A DNA stretch of 64,000 bases, taken from CAIVAT01 sp964355945. GTDB taxonomy: Bacteria; Bacteroidota; Bacteroidia; Bacteroidales; FEN-979. The DNA lies in the NCBI GenBank assembly GCA_964355945.1, contig CAYHGE010000008.1, positions 8,501 through 72,500 of the forward strand. The letters are read 5' to 3'. Shown here piece after piece: positions 10,268 through 18,007 of the stretch (positions within the stretch are counted from its first letter, which is position 1; the number at the start of each line of letters is the position of its first letter). The translations under genes and the position numbers were made by a program. The notes under the pieces were generated by a model that worked only from the letters and a program-made list of their open reading frames with translations, was not told the DNA's origin and did not search any database.

Positions 10268-12064
10268 TCAGAACCTTACGCCAAGGGCTCCTCCAATCCA
10301 CATCTGGATGGAGGCATTCTCGGTGGATTTAAAATAGAAATCATAGGTTGAGAGCCCCCGGGAAGTGGCACTGGGCTTGCCTTTTGAAAAAAGGAAGAAG
10401 TTGTAGGCAGGCCCGCCAAAGATGGCAAAATGTTTGGCAAACCTGTATTCAAGGGCCGGGGTGACCCTTACCAGCAAACCCTGGTAGGTTGTATCGACCG
10501 GATGATAAACAAACCCTGCAGAGGCATCGAGGTTCATGGACAGTTTTTTCTTCAGGGTAAAGATTGTGCCTATTCCATAAGACGCATGTAACTTATAGTC
10601 GGTCCCGATTCCTAACTCCACGAAATTGTAGAAGGTCTCTGTTCCTGATTTAAATGCCATATTACCGAGGAAAATTTCGTTACCTGATACCTCAATCACA
10701 TGGTATCCTTCCTGTACATAGCTGAAAAGCCCGATGGGCAGGCCTCTTTCAACTGTATTAGAGATGTTGACAAGTCCGATCTGCAGCCCGTTCACAATGG
10801 TCGCATAATTTACGATTCCGGCAATCTGAATGCCGTCATTATGGTTTCTTGCTATGTTCAGTAACCCGGCGAATTGAATTCCGTCAACATTGTGTGCATA
10901 GTTCACCAATCCGCAAACCTGTGCCTTTCTCACATCCTTCATTGCCAGGTTGAACAATGCCGATACCTGCCAGCAATTACTCTGTTTGGCTGCGATATTG
11001 CTTGCCAGGCTGATTTGCAGTCCATTTATCGTGTCTGGAATGTAGTTGAAAAGTCCGGCAGCCTGAACACCCTGAAATTTTCCCAGGTCGAAGTTGAATA
11101 ATCCCCCGATTTGCAAACCCCTGCTTCTTCCTCCGACAATGTTAAACAATCCGCCAACCTGAACACCACTCATCTCTTTTCTTGTAATATTCAGCAATCC
11201 CCCTATCTCAAACCCCTTCAAACCGCCGGTGTATCCGGCCAGCAGGTTGATAGAAAGCCTGTTTGTTATGGAGCCGGTAACTTTCCCGTTTGTACCAAGG
11301 TATGGGATGACAGATGCCTGCAGGGTCCCGGAAGAGCGTACTTCGAGATTTTGAGCATTTACAGTGGTTGTCCTGGGTACGAGCCAGTTAACAACTCTAA
11401 GACTGTCTGTGTAGTTTATTGAAATTAATCCTGATTGCAGTGAATTTAATCTCGTAAATTGCTCCTGAACCGGCCGGAGGAGCACATTGATCTTGTATTC
11501 AGGGATCTGGCTGATAAATATGACCGTATCTTCATATCCTGATTTACAGAAGGTGAGACCCCAGTTCTTTTTTCCGGTAGGAATCGTCAGTTTGTACTGT
11601 CCGTTGTTGCCCGAAATGGCTGATTTTCTATTCCCGATCTCGAAAATAGTGGCATCTGCCAGGGGTGCACGACTTTCAAAATCGCTGATAATGCCTTTGA
11701 TTTCAATCGTTGGAAAAGATTTTTTTTCATGAGAAACGGACCTTCTTCGCACCAGAATTACATGGCTTCCAATCTCCCTGGAACCGATTTCTTTCCCAAG
11801 TAAGTTGTTTAGTAATGTTCCTATCTGCAAATTTTTGGCTTTGATCTCAACCTGCCGTTCAGCGGGGATAAGTCCGGCGTCATAAGAAAACCGGAAGTGA
11901 CCGGCTTTTTCAATTTCATTGAGGGCAACCTCGAGGCTGCATTTTTGGATATCAAGGGTGATTTTCTGCGTAAGAAAGTTGCTCTGCGAGAAACCCAGAA
12001 TTGGCAGGACGACAAGGAGAATGCTAACCGCCCAGATTTTAATTGTTGCCCTTTGTGCAGCCAT
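10268..12064 (-). CDS. STN-domain outer-membrane protein with GLQxGLxN repeats, output gene of a sigma/FecR pair
   Basis: A 598-residue exported protein: signal peptide 1-26, then an STN (secretin/TonB N-terminal) domain at about 30-95. A carboxypeptidase-like regulatory domain follows at about 110-190. From about 260 to 460 lie roughly ten degenerate 20-22-residue repeats of the form GxQxxGLxN (for example GLQIGGLFN, GVQAAGLFN, GIQIAGIVN). The C-terminal 120 residues look like beta-barrel strands ending in VRF. The repeats resemble those of LA_2272-type surface proteins. It overlaps the FecR gene by 26 bases and so is the third gene of a sigma-FecR-STN operon. In typical systems the STN domain belongs to a TonB receptor, but here no plug domain is present. 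Function unknown; a cell-surface sensor or structural protein is an inference. Confidence 0.7.
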   Translation of the reverse strand: MAAQRATIKIWAVSILLVVLPILGFSQSNFLTQKITLDIQKCSLEVALNEIEKAGHFRFSYDAGLIPAERQVEIKAKNLQIGTLLNNLLGKEIGSREIGSHVILVRRRSVSHEKKSFPTIEIKGIISDFESRAPLADATIFEIGNRKSAISGNNGQYKLTIPTGKKNWGLTFCKSGYEDTVIFISQIPEYKINVLLRPVQEQFTRLNSLQSGLISINYTDSLRVVNWLVPRTTTVNAQNLEVRSSGTLQASVIPYLGTNGKVTGSITNRLSINLLAGYTGGLKGFEIGGLLNITRKEMSGVQVGGLFNIVGGRSRGLQIGGLFNFDLGKFQGVQAAGLFNYIPDTINGLQISLASNIAAKQSNCWQVSALFNLAMKDVRKAQVCGLVNYAHNVDGIQFAGLLNIARNHNDGIQIAGIVNYATIVNGLQIGLVNISNTVERGLPIGLFSYVQEGYHVIEVSGNEIFLGNMAFKSGTETFYNFVELGIGTDYKLHASYGIGTIFTLKKKLSMNLDASAGFVYHPVDTTYQGLLVRVTPALEYRFAKHFAIFGGPAYNFFLFSKGKPSATSRGLSTYDFYFKSTENASIQMWIGGALGVRF

Positions 12065-13079
12065 TACCCTTAAAATAGTATATACCGTTTGTTAATGACA
12101 CGTTCAGTCCAAAAGATTCAGCAATGATATCCATAATCCTGTCTGCGGGGTCATTGACGAATGTGGCAGAGAGTTGACAGTCAAGGATGTCGGGGTTGCT
12201 GATGGAGACTTTCACGACATAATACTGCTCAATCAATTTAAAAACTTCCGATAAGGGTGTTCTTGTGAATTCAAGGGTGTGGTTGGCCCAGAATAGTTTA
12301 TCAGGAAGCGGGTTTTCCAAAACTTCCGGTCTTGCGGATCCCATCTTTAATATGCCCGACATACCGGCTTCCAGAATAACTGATAATGTATCGTTGCTAT
12401 TGGCAGGAGTTGTGAAAAACATTACCCTGCCTTCACTGACAGTAACGCTGACATCTTTTCCAGGATATGCAGATACATTAAACACCGTTCCCAAAACCTT
12501 CACCTTTGCGATTCCGGCATCCACAACAAAAGGTGCTGCAGGATTCTTTGCGACTTCAAAAAAGGCTTCTCCGGTTAGTTTTACCAGCCTGTTTCCAACA
12601 GGGAAACTCTCCGGGTAGATCAGTTTTGAATTCCTGTTGATCAGGATCTGTGTGCCATCTGTCAAGGTTTTTTTTATCACCAACCCATTTGTGGCTATTT
12701 CAACCTCTTTCACCTTGCCTGTTACCAAACGCATTACAATATAGATACCAAAAACCAAAATTACCGTCGCAGCAACGCTGAGAGCATAATATACGTACCG
12801 GCGGCCAATCGTCCTGCTTTTTGAACTGACCAGCATTTCCTCATGTTTATCGATCCGGTTTGAGATGTTTTCCCAGGCTTTCTTGAGATCAACAGGTACC
12901 GGCGGGGGAACAAGCCTGCCGGTTTCCAACCACAATGCTTCCAACTGGTCCAGTTGTTTGCTGTTCCCGCTGTCTGCATTCAGCCATGCTGCTATCTTCA
13001 TGCCGGATTCATCATCCGCATTTCCCAGAAGATACTGAAGCAGTAGATTTTCGTCGATATTCTGCCTGTTTTGGTTCAT
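12039..13079 (-). CDS. FecR-family anti-sigma factor (DUF4974 C-terminus)
   Basis: A 346-residue inner-membrane anti-sigma regulator. A cytoplasmic N-terminal region (residues 1-90) is followed by one transmembrane helix (about 93-112, VAATVILVFGIYIVMRL). Next come a periplasmic FecR domain (about 120-240, with LTDGTQ and the GEAFFEVAK motif) and a DUF4974 domain at the C-terminus. Proteins of this family hold an ECF sigma factor until a signal arrives through the STN domain of an outer-membrane partner. The sigma gene lies 79 bases upstream, and the STN-bearing gene overlaps its 3' end. Confidence 0.92.
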   Translation of the reverse strand: MNQNRQNIDENLLLQYLLGNADDESGMKIAAWLNADSGNSKQLDQLEALWLETGRLVPPPVPVDLKKAWENISNRIDKHEEMLVSSKSRTIGRRYVYYALSVAATVILVFGIYIVMRLVTGKVKEVEIATNGLVIKKTLTDGTQILINRNSKLIYPESFPVGNRLVKLTGEAFFEVAKNPAAPFVVDAGIAKVKVLGTVFNVSAYPGKDVSVTVSEGRVMFFTTPANSNDTLSVILEAGMSGILKMGSARPEVLENPLPDKLFWANHTLEFTRTPLSEVFKLIEQYYVVKVSISNPDILDCQLSATFVNDPADRIMDIIAESFGLNVSLTNGIYYFKGNGCTKGNN

Positions 13080-13158
13080 GATTCAATATATTAATGACAA
13101 CCGGAAAGCAGATTACCCCCATTGTCAAACAAAATATTTGTACCTGTCCGCATGTCGC

Positions 13159-13701
13159 CTATTTCCTGAAGATATCAAATAAAAACAAAACCACCCAAGG
13201 CAGGTAATCTGCAAGTTCCTCCCGAAGTGATTTCAGTGCTTTGCCCATCTGGTTTTCAACTGTTTTTACAGAAATTCCTAGTTTTTGAGCGATCTGGATG
13301 TATGTGAGTCCGTCATATCTGCTCATGATGAATACTTTACGTCGTTCAATGGGCAAATGATCAATTGCCAACCTTACCTTTTGTTCCAGTTCGGTAATGA
13401 TCATTTCATCTTCAAGTGACCGCTGGCATTCCATTCCCTGGCTCTCATGGTAAACCTTATATTCGTCTCTGATTTTAAGATGTTTAAAGGTGTTCATGCA
13501 ACTGTTGCGAACTGCCCTGAACAAGTATCCCTTCATTGAAGATTCGATGACAAGGGTTTCGCGCCCGGTCCAAAGTTTGAACATGACCTCCTGAACAACC
13601 TCCTCCGATGCGTCTATATCTTTCAGAAACCCATTGGCATAGGAGCATAACGAACTGTAATGACTTTTGAATAGCATCTCGAAATCAGTTCTGCTTAGCA
13701 T
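13159..13701 (-). CDS. ECF RNA polymerase sigma-70 factor (Bacteroidetes family)
   Basis: An ECF sigma factor of 180 residues when started at MLSRTDFE (13701). An upstream in-frame extension to 13851 has no sigma homology and would run through the promoter, so it was rejected. Region 2 is seen at residues 1-75 (LFKSHYSSLCSYA, SEEVVQEVMFKLW), and region 4 at about 110-165 (LPIERRKVFIMSRYDGLTYIQIAQKLGISVKTVENQM, written here only as key words of its helix-turn-helix). It directs transcription of target genes when released by the FecR protein encoded next. A candidate promoter TAGGTTTG lies at 13756-13763 on the same strand. Confidence 0.92.
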   Translation of the reverse strand: MLSRTDFEMLFKSHYSSLCSYANGFLKDIDASEEVVQEVMFKLWTGRETLVIESSMKGYLFRAVRNSCMNTFKHLKIRDEYKVYHESQGMECQRSLEDEMIITELEQKVRLAIDHLPIERRKVFIMSRYDGLTYIQIAQKLGISVKTVENQMGKALKSLREELADYLPWVVLFLFDIFRK

Positions 13702-13755
13702 GCGTAACGACTTTCCAAGTGGATTTTGTTCATAATGTGTCACTTTTTCACCGTG

Positions 13756-13763
13756 CAAACCTA
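13756..13763 (-). promoter_or_regulatory. Bacteroidetes -7 element for the sigma gene
   Basis: TAGGTTTG on the minus strand fits the consensus TAnnTTTG. It lies 54 bases before the chosen ATG at 13701. No clear -33 TTTG was seen. Confidence 0.4.
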
Positions 13764-13830
13764 CAAAATTGAACCCATAAAAGCGAGTGTTCTGTGGGCG
13801 TCTTTTACCGGAGTGTATGCAATAAAAGGT

Positions 13831-13838
13831 TAACTTTG
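13831..13838 (+). promoter_or_regulatory. Bacteroidetes -7 element for the OsmC gene
   Basis: TAACTTTG fits TAnnTTTG and ends 20 bases before the OsmC ATG at 13859. Confidence 0.5.
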
Positions 13839-13858
13839 CGCAATAAATCAAACCAATT

Positions 13859-14254
13859 ATGCCGATTGATATTCAATTTGACGGACATAAAAAGGTAAAT
13901 GCCGTGATCGATGGTTTTACCATAAAAACAGACCAGACCATTCAGTCGGGAGGAGAGAATTCTGCTCCAACACCTTTCAACTTATTTCTGGCATCACTGG
14001 GGACCTGCGCAGGCATCTATGTGAAGAGTTTTTGCGATCAGCGAGGAATAGATACTGTTGGCATCAGAATTGAGATGGATTATGTTTATGATCAGACACA
14101 AAAAATGATTGTGAAGTTCATCATGCTGATCTATATGCCCGCCGGCTTTCCTGAGCAATATGAGGCTGCTGTAATTAAATCAGCCTCATTATGTGCGGTG
14201 AAAAGGCATCTGAACCCTGATATTGAAAATGATATCAGGATTGTGCGGATGTAA
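13859..14254 (+). CDS. OsmC/Ohr-family protein
   Basis: A 131-residue cytoplasmic protein of the OsmC/Ohr superfamily, whose members reduce organic peroxides through two redox cysteines. Both conserved Cys segments are present: SLGTCAGIYVKSFC (Cys at about 51) and SLCAVKRHL (Cys at about 111). The length matches the family. The last codons, CGG ATG TAA, lie inside the first copy of a 29-bp tandem duplication (14246-14303). The next gene, a methionine gamma-lyase-like enzyme on the same strand, starts 85 bases later. A role in thiol or peroxide stress is inferred from the family only. Confidence 0.85.
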   Translation: MPIDIQFDGHKKVNAVIDGFTIKTDQTIQSGGENSAPTPFNLFLASLGTCAGIYVKSFCDQRGIDTVGIRIEMDYVYDQTQKMIVKFIMLIYMPAGFPEQYEAAVIKSASLCAVKRHLNPDIENDIRIVRM

Positions 14255-14303
14255 AGACGGGCCATGGCCCGTCTCGGATGTAAAGACGGGCCATGGCCCG
14301 TCT
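14246..14303. repeat. Two perfect 29-bp tandem units, each with a 20-bp palindrome; possible terminator
   Basis: 14246-14274 and 14275-14303 are identical. Each unit contains a perfect 20-bp palindrome centred on CCATGG, with arms AGACGGGCCA. The stop codon of the OsmC gene (TAA, 14252-14254) is inside unit 1, so the unit includes coding sequence. The GC-rich palindromes could terminate transcription, but no T-run follows. Confidence 0.85.
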
Positions 14304-14339
14304 CTACAATAACGAAACAATTTTAACCTGACTATATAT

Positions 14340-15524
14340 ATGAACCACAAACCATCCGGCTTTAACTCAACGCTTGTACACGGAACCGGCCAGAAAGACC
14401 CATTAGGCAGCGTAATCACACCGATTTATCAAACTTCAACTTTTGCATTTAAAAATGCTGACCATGGGGCAGCGTGTTTTGCGGGTGAAAGCGATGGATA
14501 TATCTATACCCGCATCGGAAATCCGACTGTTCGCGATCTGGAAAAAACGATTGCAGCGCTGGAACACGGGTTCGATGGCATTGGCTGTTCTTCAGGCATG
14601 GGAGCTGTTACAACAGTTTATATGGCTTATCTTGGTGCAGGAAAACACATACTCAGCCACAATGCTGTATATGGCCCTGCCCGCGGCATCATTGAGGGAA
14701 CTTTCGCTAAATTTGGTGTTGAATCCACATATGTCGATACCACAGACCTTGAACAGGTCAGGGCTGCCATAAAGCCAAATACAGCATTGATCTACCTGGA
14801 AACACCTGCAAATCCAACCATTGGAATTTCGGATATCCATGCTATTTGTGAGATAGCTCACGCACACAACATCCCGGTGTGTGTTGACAATACATTTTGC
14901 AGTCCATACCTGCAGAATCCACTTGATATGGGAGCCGACCTCGTACTTCACTCCCTTACCAAATTTCTGAACGGGCATGCCGATATTGTTGGAGGAGTGA
15001 TTGTTACAAAGACTGAAGCCGATTATAAAAAAGTCAGACCGGTAATGGTCACCATGGGATGCAACATGGATCCGCATCAGGCATTTCTTACACGGCGTGG
15101 TTTGAAAACCATGGGAATCCGGATTGACCGGGCACAGGAAAATTCCATTAAAGTTGCAGCCTACCTTGAGGCACATCCCAAAGTTGAGTGGATTGTATAT
15201 CCGGGACTGAAATCCCACCCTCAGTACGAGCTTGGCAAACGGATTATGCGGGGCCCCGGTGCAATGATGAGTTTCGGACTAAAAGGAGGGCTGGAAGCTG
15301 GAAAGAAACTCATGGATAGCGTGCAGCTTTGCGTACTTGCGGTATCTCTGGGCGGCATTGAAACACTGATACAACATCCGGCATCAATGACCCACAGCAA
15401 ATTGTCGGCCGCAGCAAAGAAAGAAGGCGGTATCACCGATGAACTTGTGCGCCTGTCGATTGGTATTGAAGAAGTAGAGGATATCATTGCGGACTTAGAC
15501 CAGGCTCTGGCACAAATAAAGTAA
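14340..15524 (+). CDS. Methionine gamma-lyase-like PLP enzyme (Cys/Met metabolism family)
   Basis: A 394-residue PLP-dependent enzyme of the cystathionine gamma-synthase/methionine gamma-lyase family. Visible motifs are PIYQTSTFAF, YTRIGNPT, the CSSGMGAV substrate/PLP loop, DNTF and SLTKFLNGHADIVGG, where the Lys binds PLP. The FAGE and YTRIGNPT context is most like bacterial methionine gamma-lyases, which split methionine to methanethiol, 2-oxobutyrate and ammonia. However, the active-site Cys of the Pseudomonas enzyme (in LYGCTFAF) is replaced by Pro in VYGPARG, so cystathionine gamma-lyase or synthase activity is also possible. The family is certain; the exact reaction is not. Confidence 0.85.
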   Translation: MNHKPSGFNSTLVHGTGQKDPLGSVITPIYQTSTFAFKNADHGAACFAGESDGYIYTRIGNPTVRDLEKTIAALEHGFDGIGCSSGMGAVTTVYMAYLGAGKHILSHNAVYGPARGIIEGTFAKFGVESTYVDTTDLEQVRAAIKPNTALIYLETPANPTIGISDIHAICEIAHAHNIPVCVDNTFCSPYLQNPLDMGADLVLHSLTKFLNGHADIVGGVIVTKTEADYKKVRPVMVTMGCNMDPHQAFLTRRGLKTMGIRIDRAQENSIKVAAYLEAHPKVEWIVYPGLKSHPQYELGKRIMRGPGAMMSFGLKGGLEAGKKLMDSVQLCVLAVSLGGIETLIQHPASMTHSKLSAAAKKEGGITDELVRLSIGIEEVEDIIADLDQALAQIK

Positions 15525-15589
15525 GCAACAATTCACTTTTTTCAGGGTGAATAATGCATGATAACTGATGGTAAACTGTTGAAAAATCA

Positions 15590-17899
15590 ATGATGCCAGA
15601 TGTCAGAAAACGGTTAATCTTTTTATTTTTCGTTTTTTATTTTTCATTGTTTCAGTTGAATTTGTCGTTTGCCCAGCGCGTGGCTGTGGTACTCAGCGGA
15701 GGTGCGGCCAAGGGAGGAGCTCACATTGGGGTTCTTCGGGCTCTTGAGGAAAACCAGATACCGATAAATTATATTGTCGGAACCTCCATCGGTGCAGTTG
15801 TTGGTGCCATGTACGCCTCAGGGTACTCACCCGATGAAATCGAAAAGCTGATGAATTCCGAAACTTTTCAGCAATGGGCATCCGGCGTTATGGATGATCA
15901 GTATGTCTATTATTATCACAAAGAAGATCCCAATGCTTCCTGGATCACCACCAGTTTCGATTTTACTAAAAAACTGACATCAATTCTTCCCTCTCAGCTC
16001 ATCAAATCGTATGAGATTGATTTCCAGATTATGAGGATACTGTCCCAGGCCAATGCAGTGGCCGGAGGGGATTTTAACAAGCTGATGATCCCATTCCGTT
16101 GTGTGGTTGCCGACATTGATACCACTGCGCAGATGATTTTACGTAATGGAGACCTGAGCAGTGCTGTGCGGGGATCGATGAGTCTGCCTCTGGTTTATTC
16201 ACCGGTCGTGATTAGCAATAAACTTGTGTATGATGGAGGGATGTACAACAACTTTCCTTGTGATGTTGCTTTGCTTGACTTTAAACCTGATGTAATTATC
16301 GGAAGCCGTGTGGCCAGAAGATATGAAAAACCTGACAAGGACGACATGGTCTCTCAACTACTTACCATGTTGATGGAGCGGCAGAGCGATACCATCGTAT
16401 ATCCTCATTCGGTGATGATCGTGCCGGATGTTCCGTCGATCAACCTGCTTGATTTTTCCAAAACTGCGCTGCTTGCCGACAGTGGTTATGCTGCGGCCAT
16501 CCGTGGTTTATCGGATATCAGAAAGCTGGTGAAAGATTCCGTCAGTGTTGAGGAGATAAGGCGGCGGCGGACAGAATTCAATGGCAGTAAACCATCGTTT
16601 CAGTTTGACTCTGTTCATATTCAGGGACTTAATAAAGCACAGTCGGGCTATGTTGTCCAAATTCTTAAACATGGGAAAAAAACTATCTCCATTGATGAAC
16701 TCCATCAGGAGTATTTCAGGCTGATTAATGAAGGATTTATCAAAACCATTTTCCCGGTAGCCCGGTTTAACCCGAAAACCGGGTATTATGACCTTTACCT
16801 TGATATCAAAAAGTCGAATAAATTCGGTGCTCAGTTTGGCGGGAATTTTTCACTTGGAAGTACAAGTGAGGCCTTTCTGGAATTACAATATAAATATTTG
16901 TGGACTAAAGCATTGCGTTTTTTTACAAATGGATATTTCGGTAAAGTATATAGTTCTGCCAAAATTGGGGGGCGAATAGACTTTAATTCCAAAACTCCTT
17001 TTTTTATTGAAGCAAACTATACTTACAACCATTTTAATTATTTTAAAGCAGCCAGTTTTTTCTTTGATGATAAGATGCCGAATTATATCATAGAGAGTGA
17101 GTATTTTGGCGACATGAAAACCGGGATTCCGGTTACAAATAAAGGAAAGTTGACGTTGGGTATTGTTTCTGCCTACATCAATGACAGATATTACCAGGAT
17201 AACTCCTTTTCAAGGGTGGATACTGCGGATCAGACCAGTTTTAATTTCCTATCTCCTACCCTCGGATTCGATCTGAATGGGATGAACCGTAAGCAATTTT
17301 CAAGTGCCGGTGCAAGGCTGGTCATTTCGCTCTCGTATATCAACGGTCGGGAAGGAATGGTGCCAGGTTCTACAGCCATCAACAAAACAGCAGTGTCAAA
17401 CTATCATGACTGGTTTAAGGTTCGCCTGGTTTACGATAATTTTTTTGAATCACTGGGGCCTTTTAAATTTGGACTTTATGCTGAGGGTGTTCTATCCAAT
17501 CAACCACTTTTTTCTAATTACACCTCCAGTTTGCTCTTCGCTTCAACTTTTCAACCCATTCCTGAATCGCAGGCCTATTTTTTGCCACCATTCCGTGCCA
17601 ATACCTATGCTGCCGGTGGTCTGAAGGTAGTTTGGCAGATTTATAAAAAGCTGGAATACCGCCTGGAGGGATATTTGTTTCAGCCTTATCGCGAAATTCT
17701 TAAAAATCCGGTTGATTTTTCAGCCTATTACGGGCCGGAATTCGCAGTTCGGTCTTTTATGGCATCAACTGCGGCCGTTTATCACAGCCCGTTGGGGCCG
17801 ATCAGCATCAGTGTAAATTATTACGACAAGATGCCGGATCTGTTTACAATCAATTTTAATTTCGGGTATATCATCTTCAACAGAAGAGCAATGCCATAA
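15590..17899 (+). CDS. Patatin-like phospholipase fused to a C-terminal outer-membrane barrel
   Basis: A 769-residue exported protein: signal peptide 1-28, then a patatin domain at about 30-330. The Ser-Asp dyad is visible as GTSIG (Ser66) and DGG (Asp215), with the oxyanion loop GGAAKGG. A single POTRA-like segment follows (about 335-405), then a bacterial surface antigen (BamA/Omp85) type barrel to the C-terminus. This is the type Vd autotransporter layout (PlpD-like), where the barrel carries the lipase to the cell surface. It follows the PLP enzyme by 65 bases on the same strand. Confidence 0.88.
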   Translation: MMPDVRKRLIFLFFVFYFSLFQLNLSFAQRVAVVLSGGAAKGGAHIGVLRALEENQIPINYIVGTSIGAVVGAMYASGYSPDEIEKLMNSETFQQWASGVMDDQYVYYYHKEDPNASWITTSFDFTKKLTSILPSQLIKSYEIDFQIMRILSQANAVAGGDFNKLMIPFRCVVADIDTTAQMILRNGDLSSAVRGSMSLPLVYSPVVISNKLVYDGGMYNNFPCDVALLDFKPDVIIGSRVARRYEKPDKDDMVSQLLTMLMERQSDTIVYPHSVMIVPDVPSINLLDFSKTALLADSGYAAAIRGLSDIRKLVKDSVSVEEIRRRRTEFNGSKPSFQFDSVHIQGLNKAQSGYVVQILKHGKKTISIDELHQEYFRLINEGFIKTIFPVARFNPKTGYYDLYLDIKKSNKFGAQFGGNFSLGSTSEAFLELQYKYLWTKALRFFTNGYFGKVYSSAKIGGRIDFNSKTPFFIEANYTYNHFNYFKAASFFFDDKMPNYIIESEYFGDMKTGIPVTNKGKLTLGIVSAYINDRYYQDNSFSRVDTADQTSFNFLSPTLGFDLNGMNRKQFSSAGARLVISLSYINGREGMVPGSTAINKTAVSNYHDWFKVRLVYDNFFESLGPFKFGLYAEGVLSNQPLFSNYTSSLLFASTFQPIPESQAYFLPPFRANTYAAGGLKVVWQIYKKLEYRLEGYLFQPYREILKNPVDFSAYYGPEFAVRSFMASTAAVYHSPLGPISISVNYYDKMPDLFTINFNFGYIIFNRRAMP

Positions 17900-17924
17900 T
17901 TTACGCTGAATTGGAAATAATTCG

Positions 17925-17932
17925 TATTTTTG
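17925..17932 (+). promoter_or_regulatory. Bacteroidetes -7 element before the DUF349 gene
   Basis: TATTTTTG fits TAnnTTTG and lies 75 bases before the ATG at 18008. A TTG stands at 17911-17913, but the spacing is too short for a -33 element. Confidence 0.35.
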
Positions 17933-18007
17933 TACTCTAAACGATTCATTTTAACCGGCAGTTGTCGGACGCCCTTGACTTAACATTAAAACGGATATTA
18001 ACTACGA

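Noticed and set aside
13702..13851. N-terminal extension of the ECF sigma factor
   Set aside because: It would span the -7 element at 13756-13763 and lacks sigma-type sequence; the usual ECF length is reached from 13701.
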